Part shown: one piece after another, positions 53,250-64,000 of the stretch
Layout: every line of letters begins with the position of its first letter
Position numbering within the stretch: position 1 is the first letter of the stretch
Assembly (NCBI RefSeq): GCF_040436345.1
Contig: NC_133230.1
Span: 14,704,197-14,768,196 of the forward strand
Reading direction: 5' to 3'
Source: Pagrus major
Lineage: Eukaryota > Chordata > Actinopteri > Spariformes > Sparidae
Length of the DNA stretch: 64,000 nt
Made by a program: the position numbers and the translations under genes
Notes under the pieces: generated by a model
Databases searched by the model: none
The model's input: only the letters and a program-made list of their open reading frames with translations
Told to the model about the DNA's origin: nothing

Positions 53250-56046
53250 TAATAACTTTTCCCCACAAGAGTCAGACAGTCAACACAAGTCCAGCCCTCC
53301 TCCTGCTGCTTCTCCTTCTTCTTCTTCTTCTCCTCGGTGGATGAAGATGAGAGTCTTCATCGCTCGACGGATCCTAAGTTTGAAAACATCCGCGCGTGTG
53401 TTGGTAGAAGAGAAAAAACACACACACACACAGACACACACACAGCAGGGGTGTAGCTGTCCGTGTTTGGGTTGTTCAGACTGCGGGCATGCAAACGTTC
53501 ACGTACCGAGCTGAACTGGTCTGACGCTACAAGTCTGCACACGTGCTGACGTAAAAGCTGCTTCCGTACACAGCAACGTGACTCCGCGCTGCAGTACCGC
53601 GTCTCTCCGCGGGGTGTCGCTGTTACACCTCAAGATGGCGCCGAGTGCGTAAACTTTAATGTAAACAAAAACATTATCTTAAGATTTACATTCATTTACC
53701 ACCTTAAGTTAAGTTAATTTGATTTGTATAATTATATCAGTTTGTTTGTTTTGCTTTTCTGTGTTTAGTTTTTATGCTTTTATGTTTTATTTGGTTTTAT
53801 AAAGCACTTTGTAGCTGTGTTTTGAAAGGTGATATATAAATAAAATTGTCATTATTTGTTTGTGTTGTTTTGTTTTTGTTTGTTTTTGTTTTCTCCTTGT
53901 AAAAAAAATGCTTGGAGTCATTTTGAGGTGTGTTCAACAATGATAACACCTGTTTGTTTGTTATTTGAAGATGTTACATAAAGGTTTATTTAAAAAAAAG
54001 GTAAGCAACAAGGTTACTTGTATAACACACCAGGGGGAGCAAGACTATACAATAAAATAAAAATACAATAAAATACAAATAAAAACATTGTAAAGAGATG
54101 GGTGGTTTATGTTTTAAAAGCACTTTTGTTGCTACGTTTATCTTAAGTCCTAATACCACACTGTAAAAACACCCAGTTACAAGTAATAGTCCTGTAAAGG
54201 AATGCAAGTGTAACCAAAAATGTAATTATTGTAGTTATATAATATATAGTTTATGCTCAGTGAGATGACATTTCTTGGAGTATCTTCAAATGCTTCATCC
54301 CTGAAACCTGTAACCTAAGCCTAAAGGAAGGTTATGTAGGTCAATAAACCAAAAAAGACTGAAATTGTCATACATTGTAAAAAAAAATCATAAAATTGGA
54401 CGTCTCTTTAAAAAAAAAATCAAATTTTACCACATAAAAACACAGTAAAAGTAAAAATATTGTGTACAAGTAACTGTAATACTCACTATACAAAGCCTAA
54501 ATATATTGTTTGACAGTATCATCAGTTTATATAAATGGGCTTCTTGTCAATAGTACACGTTTAGTTTACATAACTGTTTTTTAGGTATTTTCTTTTATTT
54601 ATTTTAATATTTTTATGGGTTATTTTCCAATTTCCAGTTACTGTTAATCATCTCAAGACCTCTCAGATTTATTTTGGTACCTACTGAAGGGCTCTGACCT
54701 CCTGTTGGAAACCACTGGTCCACGGTGATACCTTGTTTGATGGGGTCAAGGGGTTTGACAGACCCTGGCCTCACTGTCACTAGGATACAATGAGGTACAG
54801 TTGAATTATTTTATTTACTTAATAAATAACACAGGGCAGAAACTGGAACATGACTTTAACTAATATATATATATATTTAGAATACATTTTACTATAGTTA
54901 CAGTATTAATCTATATGTAATAACTGTGTTAGTCCTTTCATGCCCAGACAAAAGTGATAGAAAACAAATAATGAGAAGCATCAAGTCGATCAAAGGGATC
55001 AAATTGATCTGCCGATAACAAATACAGGAAGAGACGACACTGTTTTCAGAGATATTTATTATATTTTTTCTCTTGAAGCCAGCTTCTTCAAACCATCATA
55101 GAAAAAAAAAATAATATGCACAGAATTTTTCTTCTTTCACCAATTAAAATATTCATTTAAAAACAAGAAACACTCGTAACGTATTTATTCTATTTATTGT
55201 ATTATGAATGTGATAAATCCAAAAGTCAGATATCGGCTTAAGTCTTATATGTTAATTGATTTTTTTATGTTTCTTCTCAGAGATTTTCACTCACACAGCT
55301 CTCTCTCCACTTCCACATGACAAAAATAAAATAATACCTTTATTTATATCCATACATATTAACTCAACTGTTACCAGAGTTGTCATTGTGAACAGTAAGG
55401 CTGCACACATCCGCACCACCCGTTTCGGTAACGTTCAACACAACACCCACTGAGAGAGGAGGTTTTTCCCAAAAGGCTTCAGAAAAGAAAAATATAAATA
55501 CTGTATATAAATATACAAATATCTATATAAACTGATCTTCATATCATCTGTATGGGCAAATCCAGCAGGCACATGAGACCAGATGATATAAACATCACTT
55601 CTGTGCTGAGGCAGTGCTGACTTCAATTTAGAAAGTAATTTACATAAAGGAAACTCAAATATATGAACTAAAAAATTACATTTTATCAGTATCATTATAT
55701 TGCATAGACAAGTGATCATTCAGTGCAGACCTGAGGGTCTTTTATAATATGTACCGTACTTATACATTCAGATTTGTTCCCTCCATTTCCCTGAAAATAA
55801 AACTATATTTTCCATAGTAAAAACACATTTCTTTTCTTTCAACTGCATAAACCACATTGTACTGTACATTTCTTCCATAACACTCATTCATTCTGATGCT
55901 ACATGAAACAAAAATACCACGAGGATCACAAACACTCACTTCAACACGTCAAATCAAACAAAACATGATAACAATCACGTTAATATCATTCAACAAAAGT
56001 GTTGGTGATCTCATCACATGGGCAATTTTGGCGAGGTGACTGGCTT
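53250..56046. other. Interval between crat-like promoter and ppp1r18 stop
   Basis: A CpG-bearing stretch (53,270-53,650) with a CA microsatellite and a YY1-like AAGATGGCG (53632-53640) forms the distal crat-like promoter. Beyond it is AT-rich DNA without supported exons. About 55,030-56,046 is likely ppp1r18 3'UTR on the minus strand (candidate AATAAA near 55,046). Confidence 0.45.
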
Positions 56047-59000
56047 CTACCGAGGGCAAGACTCATCTGGAAGACAGAGAGACGGAAATGGAAGGTAAAT
56101 AGGTGAATCTAGGATTCATAAACTACGTTACGTCTAATTTTTTACTTCTTCCCATTCACCGACATTGACATTTATGGGCTTTGTGAGGTCCATAAATGCA
56201 ACCATACCGTTCCATTCGCTCTCTAATAACATCAAGTTACCAAATTTACCTTTTCCATTGCTGCATTTAAAAAACGACGTCACATAAATCATTTAGTCTT
56301 TGCCCACACTGCTAACCTGCTACCATTTGAAAATGTCAGTTTGTTTACTGAAAGTATAAAGATGGTTATTCCAGTTTTTTTTTTCTTTTTGTCAACAAAT
56401 CCTATGAAAAGACAAAAGCCAAGGCTGAAAGTAAAGTAAGCTATAGACCATATTCATATGGCGGCCATTTTCCTCAGCTGTTACGTGTACGTTATCATTC
56501 CACCGCAACTGAAGAGACGATGGATAATGAAATCTGGAGGGGACATCCGGTCATATTTCAAGGTAAACACACACACATTGCTCGGGACTAGTGTGCACAA
56601 GTGACTTATTTGTGTTTTTATAACAGTTTTTGGATAATAGTGGAGCTCAGGCTACGGTTGGCTTCACAGGAAATACTCATGAAAAGGACAAATTCATTTT
56701 TGATTTGGGTCTTCTCTTGGTATTTGTTGACAATAAGACAAATAAACAGTAAAAATATTGCCAGACATATATAATTTAAGGAAAGTTCAGGCACTCCAGC
56801 CCTCGTCTGTGGTGGCAACACTGAAAATAAACCTCTTAAGACTCAGTATAGTCCAACGTTCCTACGGAGAGTCCGTAAGACATCACAAATGGCAAAACAA
56901 TCTGAATCCTTAATCTCTCTCACTACACGTTATGTTTTTTGAGAAGGGGGTGACACTGACCCACTCTTAGCCCCCGTCCCATAGCAATCCCAACGTTCCT
57001 TGTGCTTTTGGACACGATCGTTCCTCCGTCCACTTTAGCCTCCTCCTCCTGCGCCTCCTCTCCCTGATGCCTCCACATCTCATGAGGGTACGGGGTGTAA
57101 GCCAACATGGAGGTCTCTGACGGGTACTCGCACACCTGCTCCAGCCGGTCCTCGTCGAAACACACCTTTCCCTGTAAACATGAGTAAAGACTGGATTAGC
57201 AACTTATCACCACCTGATTCACATTTCTTGTTAGGGGGGCGACCTCTAGTGGCCATAGTAATTATCACAGAGGTAAAGGAGGAAGTCAGGGATAGAGAGG
57301 GGGGCTGGGTGTGGATCGTTGGGTGAAAAAAGCACAGGACTTTCATTCAGGAGACCGCTGTACGTTCCTAGTAACCAAAAGGGGAGTTATTTTAACTTAC
57401 TAAGTACATTCATAACTGAAGTTACACAGCTATTTAACCCAAACCACAATGTTTCAGTTTTCTTGCCTTAACCTAACCAGACTGAGACGGATGACAAAGA
57501 TACGATTCGCCTGTCGCTGGTACGCTGCAACCATCATGTTGTTTTGGGAACGCTGATGTGTAATCAGTCACACAAGAGCTGTAAATACCTCTATTAGCAT
57601 CCTCACATGCACCATTTGGACATAAAGTTCTCCATCAGGAAAAGATCTGCTGATTCCCGTCTTGTGTTTTTCTTTATTTTTTTTGTTTGTATAAAAGTTT
57701 AAAGAGGAGAATATCTGTCTTACTGTACAGATACTACAGGGTGTATGGCTGTTTTCAAACACTCTGTGCATCCATTATACAATGACTTGTTTTAGAAATC
57801 AAAGCATTGCATGCAAATAGCAAAGAAAATTGGAAAAATGACCAAATTTAAATGCCAGTGTTCGACCCGGTAAGAGCAGAGAGCGGTCTACTTTCTGTAC
57901 CGACAGGTTCTCTGACATGTGCTTACACGGTCATATGTAAACAAGCTTTGAGTCACTGAGGAAAGTCTCAGTCGGTCTCTGTAAGATGTTTGTACTCTGT
58001 CAGTGTAATGTTAACTGACAGAATGAGGCTTATTGATCGTTCAGGTAAACAACACGTATGCATAAGAGGAAGCGGTGTGGAAAAGGAGAACCAGGCTAGC
58101 TGGTGTTTAGCTAATCTTTGCCTGGACTGACGGATATTTCAGTGGAGTTTGTTTACTCAAAAGGCCAGCGAGGTGTAAACAGACCCGACAGAAACAGGCC
58201 GAAGAGGTCAGCGCGGTGTGTGTCTTATAATCACAGCAGCAGGTCTGGACGTGTGCAGCAGTAAATAAACCCGGAGGTGCAGACGTGATCTGGATGGAGT
58301 TGAAACACGCTGCACACACGATACGAGCTACCGCCGCTTCACCCTGACAGCGGCCGTCTGCAGAGGAGCGCGGATAATAGCTCTGCATTAGAGAGGCTGG
58401 ACGAATCATGCTAAGGCACAGGAGGGCTAATCCTCCCTCCCTGAACCTGATTAACCCAACACAGCAGGACAGCAGAGCCAGCGGGAGAGACAGAAACTGA
58501 AAGAGTAGGCAAATAAAAGAGGGAAGTTTTCGATCGTACTTCTTTATAGGTTCAGTGTAAAATTATGACCTTTCTGTATGTGTTCAGAGATTTTTAAAGG
58601 TTGGGCGGCAAAGTTTTCACATGCCAGACCGACCTACGATCAAGAATAAACGCTGTATTTTTGTTTTTGAGTCTGAATCAAGCTGGTGCAGGAGGAATTT
58701 TACAGAGAGGCAGTCAAAGATAAGAAAGCGGGTAAAATGGAGAGGAAATAGAGGAGGTCGTAGACGAGGAGCATGCAGGTCACCCCCCTCTGTGACATGA
58801 TGGCGTGGTTCGGATGGGGGAGGGAAGGAGGCCTGACGTCAAACAGTCTGAAGGGCATCAACGAGAGAGCGACAGGTGGTCAGAGAATCAGTGCCGTAAA
58901 GTGGTCACTCACCGCAGCTCAAGACGACTACTTATAGATAAACGATTGTTTATTTAAAGAAGTTTATATCCAGAGAACAGCATCAACCCTAGTTTCTCTT

Positions 59001-62000
59001 TCCCTCTTGTGTCAGTCCCATCTTTATGAAACAGATGGCCCAGTGCTAAAAGTGTCTGAGCTGCATTTAGCGATTTAAAATTGGGCACATCATTGCTTCC
59101 TTGTGTCGATTGTGTGCCTCTTGTTTGAAGGAAGTAGAGAAGTTTGAAAGAGGAAGTGAGCAAAAACATGCAGTGTGACAGGGAGTTTCTGTTCGACCAA
59201 ATTTGAGGCTTATAATCATCGTTAATCCTCTCAGTATGACTGTCAGTCATTTTTCTTTTACGCACTGCCACATCTCTCTGTAACACTTCTTCGTCTTTCC
59301 AGTTCACCCACGTTAAACTACGAGTTGGCGGCCCCGCTGTCAGTTAGGCTCAACCATGCAGTGGAGGGTCAGTGTGGTCAAATACAGTTTGCCAAGACTC
59401 CAGTCGAACAAACCAAACCCCCGCTAGGAAACAGCCAAGATGATACAAAGAGAGATTTGTCTGAGAGGAAGGGAGAGCTGACTCAACAGAAATGGCAGAG
59501 TTGGTGCGAGGGAACGAGGAAGCAGTCTGTAACACACTCAGCTGTGGACTGAGGGGAATTTACAAGCAGTTTAACGACTTTCACATAGAAAAAATCAATC
59601 AAAAACAACACGTGAATACAGGGAGATTCATCTTCACGGGATGCTGTGGTGAAGGTTATTTCTGCTCTGCTGACAACTTTGTCATCCAGTCTTCTCCTTT
59701 ATTACATAACTGCTCATGTCCCACTGTTTCTCAAATGATGACTGGGTTCAGGAAAAGTTAAAATGAGGAAACAGAAAAATGAGATTCACTTGTAGTTTGA
59801 GATGAAACCAATTGCCCTGAATTTCTGTAAACACCAGTGCGGTCTCACACAGAGGAGCATGTGACATAAGGTAGGCAGACAGAATGCAAAAAAAAAATGG
59901 GAGGAAGGAGCTGCCATTGTGGTTTCAGTCTCAGAAGCCTGCAAGATTAACTGTTTCTTCCTGCAGAAGAAAATAATATTTCTAAATCAAACACTACGAG
60001 TGCTTCCTGGACCCGAATTGAGTTTATTAGAGGTTCTCAAACCATGTTTTGACTCTCTGACGAAGGCTTGATGCCGAAATGAGTTTGTTTTTAAAGTCCA
60101 ACACGACCATGCCGTGACCATAAAGACTTGATTTTTAAAGCAACGAGAACTTTGCTTTCACTGTCTTTCTGTGATAAACTTCAAAAAGTGTGTCATTTTT
60201 TCCACAGCCCACACGTTTTGCTACATGTCTGTACATATTTGTGGTGAAATCATTATCATCATGGGGTAAAAGTCAAACGTCTGCAAAGATTTAGACCGCA
60301 GGAGCAAATGGCAAAGCAGATCACTCTGGGCTTTTATGGCTAAGAATCAAGATGTCGTGCTTGATAAGGCTTTAATAGGCTTAGGTTGCTCTCTGTGATC
60401 GCACTTCTCAATCAAAAGGGATGTTCTCGCAGTGAAAGGGGAATCTGCTTGACAACGAGGGACCATCAGGCAGGTTACACGAGGTGATGCCCTGTGGACC
60501 ACCTCTGGTGGGGACGACCATCCCTTTGAAATCTGGCTAAACATGACAAACGCTGGGAGACTGTATGTATGGTTGAGAAGCCGATAAGTTTGTTGGTGTG
60601 CGCACATTCATCTGCAAAAGGCAAACAAACACAGTTTCCACTCACCCTTTTTGGGGTCCCTCTGTTCTTGATCAGACACGACTTCTCCAGGTTCTGATAT
60701 CCGCCGATCACCTCGATCTCGTCCGCTGTAGGGAACTTCTTCTTCACTGGCTCAGACTCAGTGGAGGTCGTCTGGGCCTGCTGTGGTGAGTTCTTCGCAG
60801 GTGTCGACACTCCTGTCACTCCCGTTCCTCCTACGGCAGTCTTTCTCGGAGTGATTGTAATGGTGGCACCCCTCTTCCCTTTCCCTCCAGAGGCACTCCT
60901 GATGGAGAAGAGGACGGGCGATGGCGTGGGAGATGGAGAGACACTAGGAGACTGGGACGGAGATGGGGAGTTTGGGGAGCAGGCCGGGGTCGGGGCGCTC
61001 TGTGCGGGTTTCAGAGTATTGTCCGGGGATGGGCTCCTGAGATACGAGGGGGTGATGGTGATAGTTTGGTTGGTTTGTTTGAGCTGAGATGGCGGAGAAC
61101 AAACACGCTGAGGAGACACACTAGGTTTTTCTTGATCTTTCTCCTCGGTATTGGCATCGTCCTTTATCTGATGCTTTAAAAATCCTCTGGGACTTTGCTG
61201 CCGCTTTGTTTCTCTGTCCTTAAGAGCAGTGTTTGGTGATGTACAAGACTTCAGCGCCTCCTGCTCTTTCAGCTGAAACTGCTCTATTTGTCGTTGTATC
61301 GCCTGAACCCCACAAATGTCCTCACCTGAGAATGCTTTGCTGTCGCCCTGCTGTGCATTTGAATTCAGGGGCTTCACTTTAACAAGGTGCACTGACGGGA
61401 TGTCTACAGTCCTCTCCCTCACACACAAGCCCGATCTCGAGCCGACAGTTTCCAAGTTGTAGATCCGGCTCATGGCTGCGAGGGAGTTGGGATGAGATGG
61501 CAAAGGGGAGGGAGATTGAACAGGATCTAGAGGCGATGTATATTCCTCTAAGTCCTCCTCCGAGAGCTCCTCTTCCACCTCCTCCTGTTCTTCTCTGTAC
61601 TCGTGTTGCTCCCTGTGGCGCCTCAGCTGTTCTTCAACATGTTTCACAGTGTCATCTTCATCTTCAGATATCAGGGAGCTATCAGAGTTAACTTCTGAGG
61701 CAGCAGTGGCGTACCCGCTTGTTACTTCCTCTCCTCTGACAACTTGTGAGTGTGGTACAGAAACGGGAAGTTGAGGGCAGGTTTTCAACACGCTGACTTC
61801 CTGCGTGACGTCAAACGCAGTCATGGATGTCTGCGCCGCTGCCTCTTCCTGTCCCCTCTCTGCTTCGACCAGCCTCTTCCGCATATGAGCTGCAGCTTCC
61901 CACTCTTTCTCTATTTCAGTTCCCCCCTCGTCATGCCCGTCCTCAGCTGTGACATTTATCTCTGCACCTTCACTCCCACCTCCATCGTGTGCCTCTCTTT

Positions 62001-64000
62001 GTTTCAGCCTCTCCAGCTCTCTTTGCCTGATTTTCTCTCGCAAGGACTCGATGCGGCTCAGGGGTTTTCCGATCCTCCAGCTGTCCCTCCTCTCAACCCC
62101 TTTACCTTCTTCCCAGTCTTGTCCCTCATCGCTTTGACCTTTTTTCTCAACCATTTCTTCGGCAACGTAAAACACAGATCTGGGGATTTGAATCTTGAGC
62201 GGAGAGATCCCCGGGGGTGCAATCTTTTTTGGAGATCTTGGGGTTACATCATGAACGAGGTTCTCTGGTCCAGTGTCACTGTACGTTTGCACCTCCTGTT
62301 TGGTCACTTCATAAGCAGCCTTGTCATCCTTTTCTCCTTTCTCTTTGCTATAAACAGTTGTGTCTCCTATTTTTTCTATTTTACTTATAAGATCCTCTGT
62401 CTGTTGCGACAAAACAGAGTGTGATAGGTAAGGTCCTTGTGGCCCCGTACCACTCCACTCTTGCCCTCTGAGGGGGTCTCGAGGCCGATCTGTGACAGGA
62501 CAGAGTAGACTGGAGCACTCGGTGAAAGCTGATTCGTGTCTCGAAGCAGCGTAACTTGGACTTGCGAGCTCTGATGATGCAGCAACAGGTGGGATTGTGC
62601 TTTCGAATCCCTCCTCTTTCCGAAAATCAGACACCTTTTTGTCGCAAACTTGTGCCTCAATCTGTCCCCCCACCTCTGGATCTTTTCCTACACTCAGCTC
62701 ATTCTCACCTGCCAGTCGTCTCACTTCTCTTTCAGCTCTCGCTTTCCCATCCTGCCTGATCGGTAATCTTCTAGCAAACGAGATTCCCTCTGTGTTTTTA
62801 ACAGATGCCACTGTGAACCCCTCATCTCCAGCTGCATCGCCTGCCTTCTCCGCAGCCCTTACGTCAATAGGCTCGACTTTCTTAACTGCGCTCTTGTGTT
62901 CGCCGTCGTTTTTAAAAAGTCTCTCTCTCACCTTTCCAAATCTGTCTTTATCTATTAGTCGTGCGTACCCCTGTTTGATCTTCGCTGTGGTTTCCTTCCC
63001 AAAGCCTGCTATGTCGCCCCACGGCACTACGCTCTTCTCTGAATGTATCCTGTCACGCATTTTCCTCTCGTGAAACCCCTCGTTGTCTAAACCGTTCTCC
63101 TTGGCGCAGAAGACTCGATCAGAGAAGCTGGACGAGCGTTTCGGCACGCCTTTGAACAGCATGTTCCTCCCGTCTGCCTCAGATTGTTGGTCATCTTCAT
63201 CTCCTGAAAATTTTCTCATCACAGGCCGCAGGAAATTATCAGAGCTTTTGGATCGGGATGGAGGCTTGGGGTGCTCTCCGAATTTACTCAGCAGCTGGCT
63301 GACCCTCCCTCCTCTGTCAACAAACACATTATCATCCAAGCTGTCCTTCCTGTCTTCTTTAATGACTGTTGCCTGGCCCCATGGTCTCTCTTTCTCTTTT
63401 TCTCTCAGCCAGGATATTTCTGTTCTGAGCTCTCTCCCCAGACTCTCCCGCCTTCCCTCCACGCTGCCCTTCATCTCTGCATCCTCTCTACCCGAACCTT
63501 TCCCTCCTCCTGTTGGATGCCTCTCTTCAGGGCTTGCCGAGGGCTTTATGATCAGAACCTCTGAGGCTCGGATCTCAGTGACGCTCCCTCCTCCGGCCAG
63601 GATCTCCCTCAGGTTCATCTTCATCCCCCTCTTCCCCTGGAGGTCCTCCTCGGGCCTCTCCCTCTCCGTCTCCCTCCATCTAGCCCTTCTCTCGTCGCTG
63701 CCCTTCCTGTCCTGCTCGATGATGATGATATTGTCGGCTCTGATTGTCCGAAGACAAGGGACGACGGGAGAAAACGCACCAGATGGCGGCTCTGTTTCTT
63801 TTTCCTCTTCATCTTTTTTCACTTTGAGGAATTCCCGCTCCCTGACTGCGTCTTTCACCAACTCTTTCCACTGGCTTTTATCTTTCTCCCATCCCTCCCT
63901 GCTCGTCTCTCTTTCGCTTCCTTGACTTCGGTCCCTGCTCCTCTCTTTTTCCCCTCCCTCACTTAAATCTCTGAATCTCTCTATTTTCAGCTCTATATCT
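56047..64000 (-). CDS. ppp1r18: Phostensin (PP1 regulatory subunit 18), partial
   Basis: Three minus-strand exons are visible: a giant one running off the window edge (64000..60646, open throughout), 57171..56961 and a 20-bp last exon 56066..56047. At least 1,190 residues are encoded. Phostensin is an actin-pointed-end-binding protein that recruits protein phosphatase 1. The long exon is charged, low-complexity and predicted disordered, with an Arg/Glu-rich segment (about SLREKIRQRELERLKQREA) and a Ser/Pro tract. The conserved C-terminal block is ITITPRK, PTADEIEVIGGYQNLEKSCL, then GKVCFDEDRLEQ (KVCF fits the PP1-docking RVxF motif, matching KISF of human), EYPSETSML, and the terminus VDESCPR, close to human phostensin VDESCRR. 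Taperin (TPRN) is the related alternative; the C-terminus and MHC linkage favour phostensin. The 5' end is missing. Confidence 0.78.
57172..60645. other. ppp1r18 intron
   Basis: A 3.5-kb intron between the giant exon and the RVxF exon. I see no nested gene. A repeat fragment with GACGAAGGCTTGATGCCGAAAT at about 60,060, a motif common in teleost repeats, is shared in inverted form with about 14,870-14,895. Confidence 0.55.

Noticed and set aside
60475-60645. Extension of the phostensin open frame past the donor at 60645
   Set aside because: A strong gtgagt donor follows the conserved TPKR residues and the next exon continues the family block in phase 0, so the read-through is intron.
61750-63925. 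Long plus-strand open frames (up to 280 codons) opposite the phostensin exon
   Set aside because: They are antisense shadows of a long, codon-biased, Glu/Arg-rich exon. They have no family resemblance and the sense strand matches phostensin.

Overview
This window is nuclear DNA from a ray-finned fish, most likely a percomorph teleost. The evidence is compact multi-exon genes with GT-AG introns, CpG-bearing promoters, long CA/AT microsatellites and many short DNA-transposon relics of the kind common in percomorphs. There is no sign of bacterial, viral or plasmid organisation. All gene models below were assembled by hand from splice sites and reading-frame continuity. Gene identities rest on recalled family sequences, not on a database search.

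Layout: (1) 0.2-1.3 kb, + strand, the 3' part of a Ly6/uPAR GPI-anchored protein gene whose signal-peptide exon lies off the left edge. (2) 5.1-8.7 kb, + strand, clic1 (6 coding exons, 242 aa). (3) 13.8-17.3 kb, - strand, a second, complete Ly6/uPAR gene (3 exons, 127 aa). (4) 17.3-22.2 kb, gene-poor and repeat-bearing. (5) 22.2-29.3 kb, + strand, ddah2 (5 coding exons, 290 aa). (6) 29.5-32.6 kb, - strand, rps5 (203 aa) with two related H/ACA-type snoRNAs in its introns. (7) 36.5-40.4 kb, - strand, ppt2 (8 coding exons, 306 aa). (8) 42.9-53.2 kb, - strand, a full-length carnitine O-acetyltransferase-like gene (15 coding exons, 617 aa). (9) 56.0-64.0 kb, - strand, the 3' part of a phostensin (ppp1r18) gene with one giant exon running off the right edge.

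The gene set (Ly6 cluster, clic1, ddah2, ppt2, ppp1r18) matches genes that in human sit in the MHC class I/III region on chromosome 6p21. The window is therefore best read as a fish MHC class III-like block, with rps5 and a crat-like gene inserted relative to human. The genes are not an operon or a pathway; they are independent transcription units kept together by synteny.

The most striking observation is that the intact crat-like gene has lost the catalytic histidine of the carnitine acyltransferase family (His to Gln) and two other active-site features, while all 15 exons stay in frame. It looks like a conserved pseudoenzyme or a protein with a new function. The ddah2 gene also shows a His to Arg change at the position of the DDAH catalytic histidine. 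Other points of note are the paired snoRNAs in rps5, a split start codon in rps5, nested inverted repeats around the last Ly6 exon, and a three-copy TTAA-flanked MITE family.
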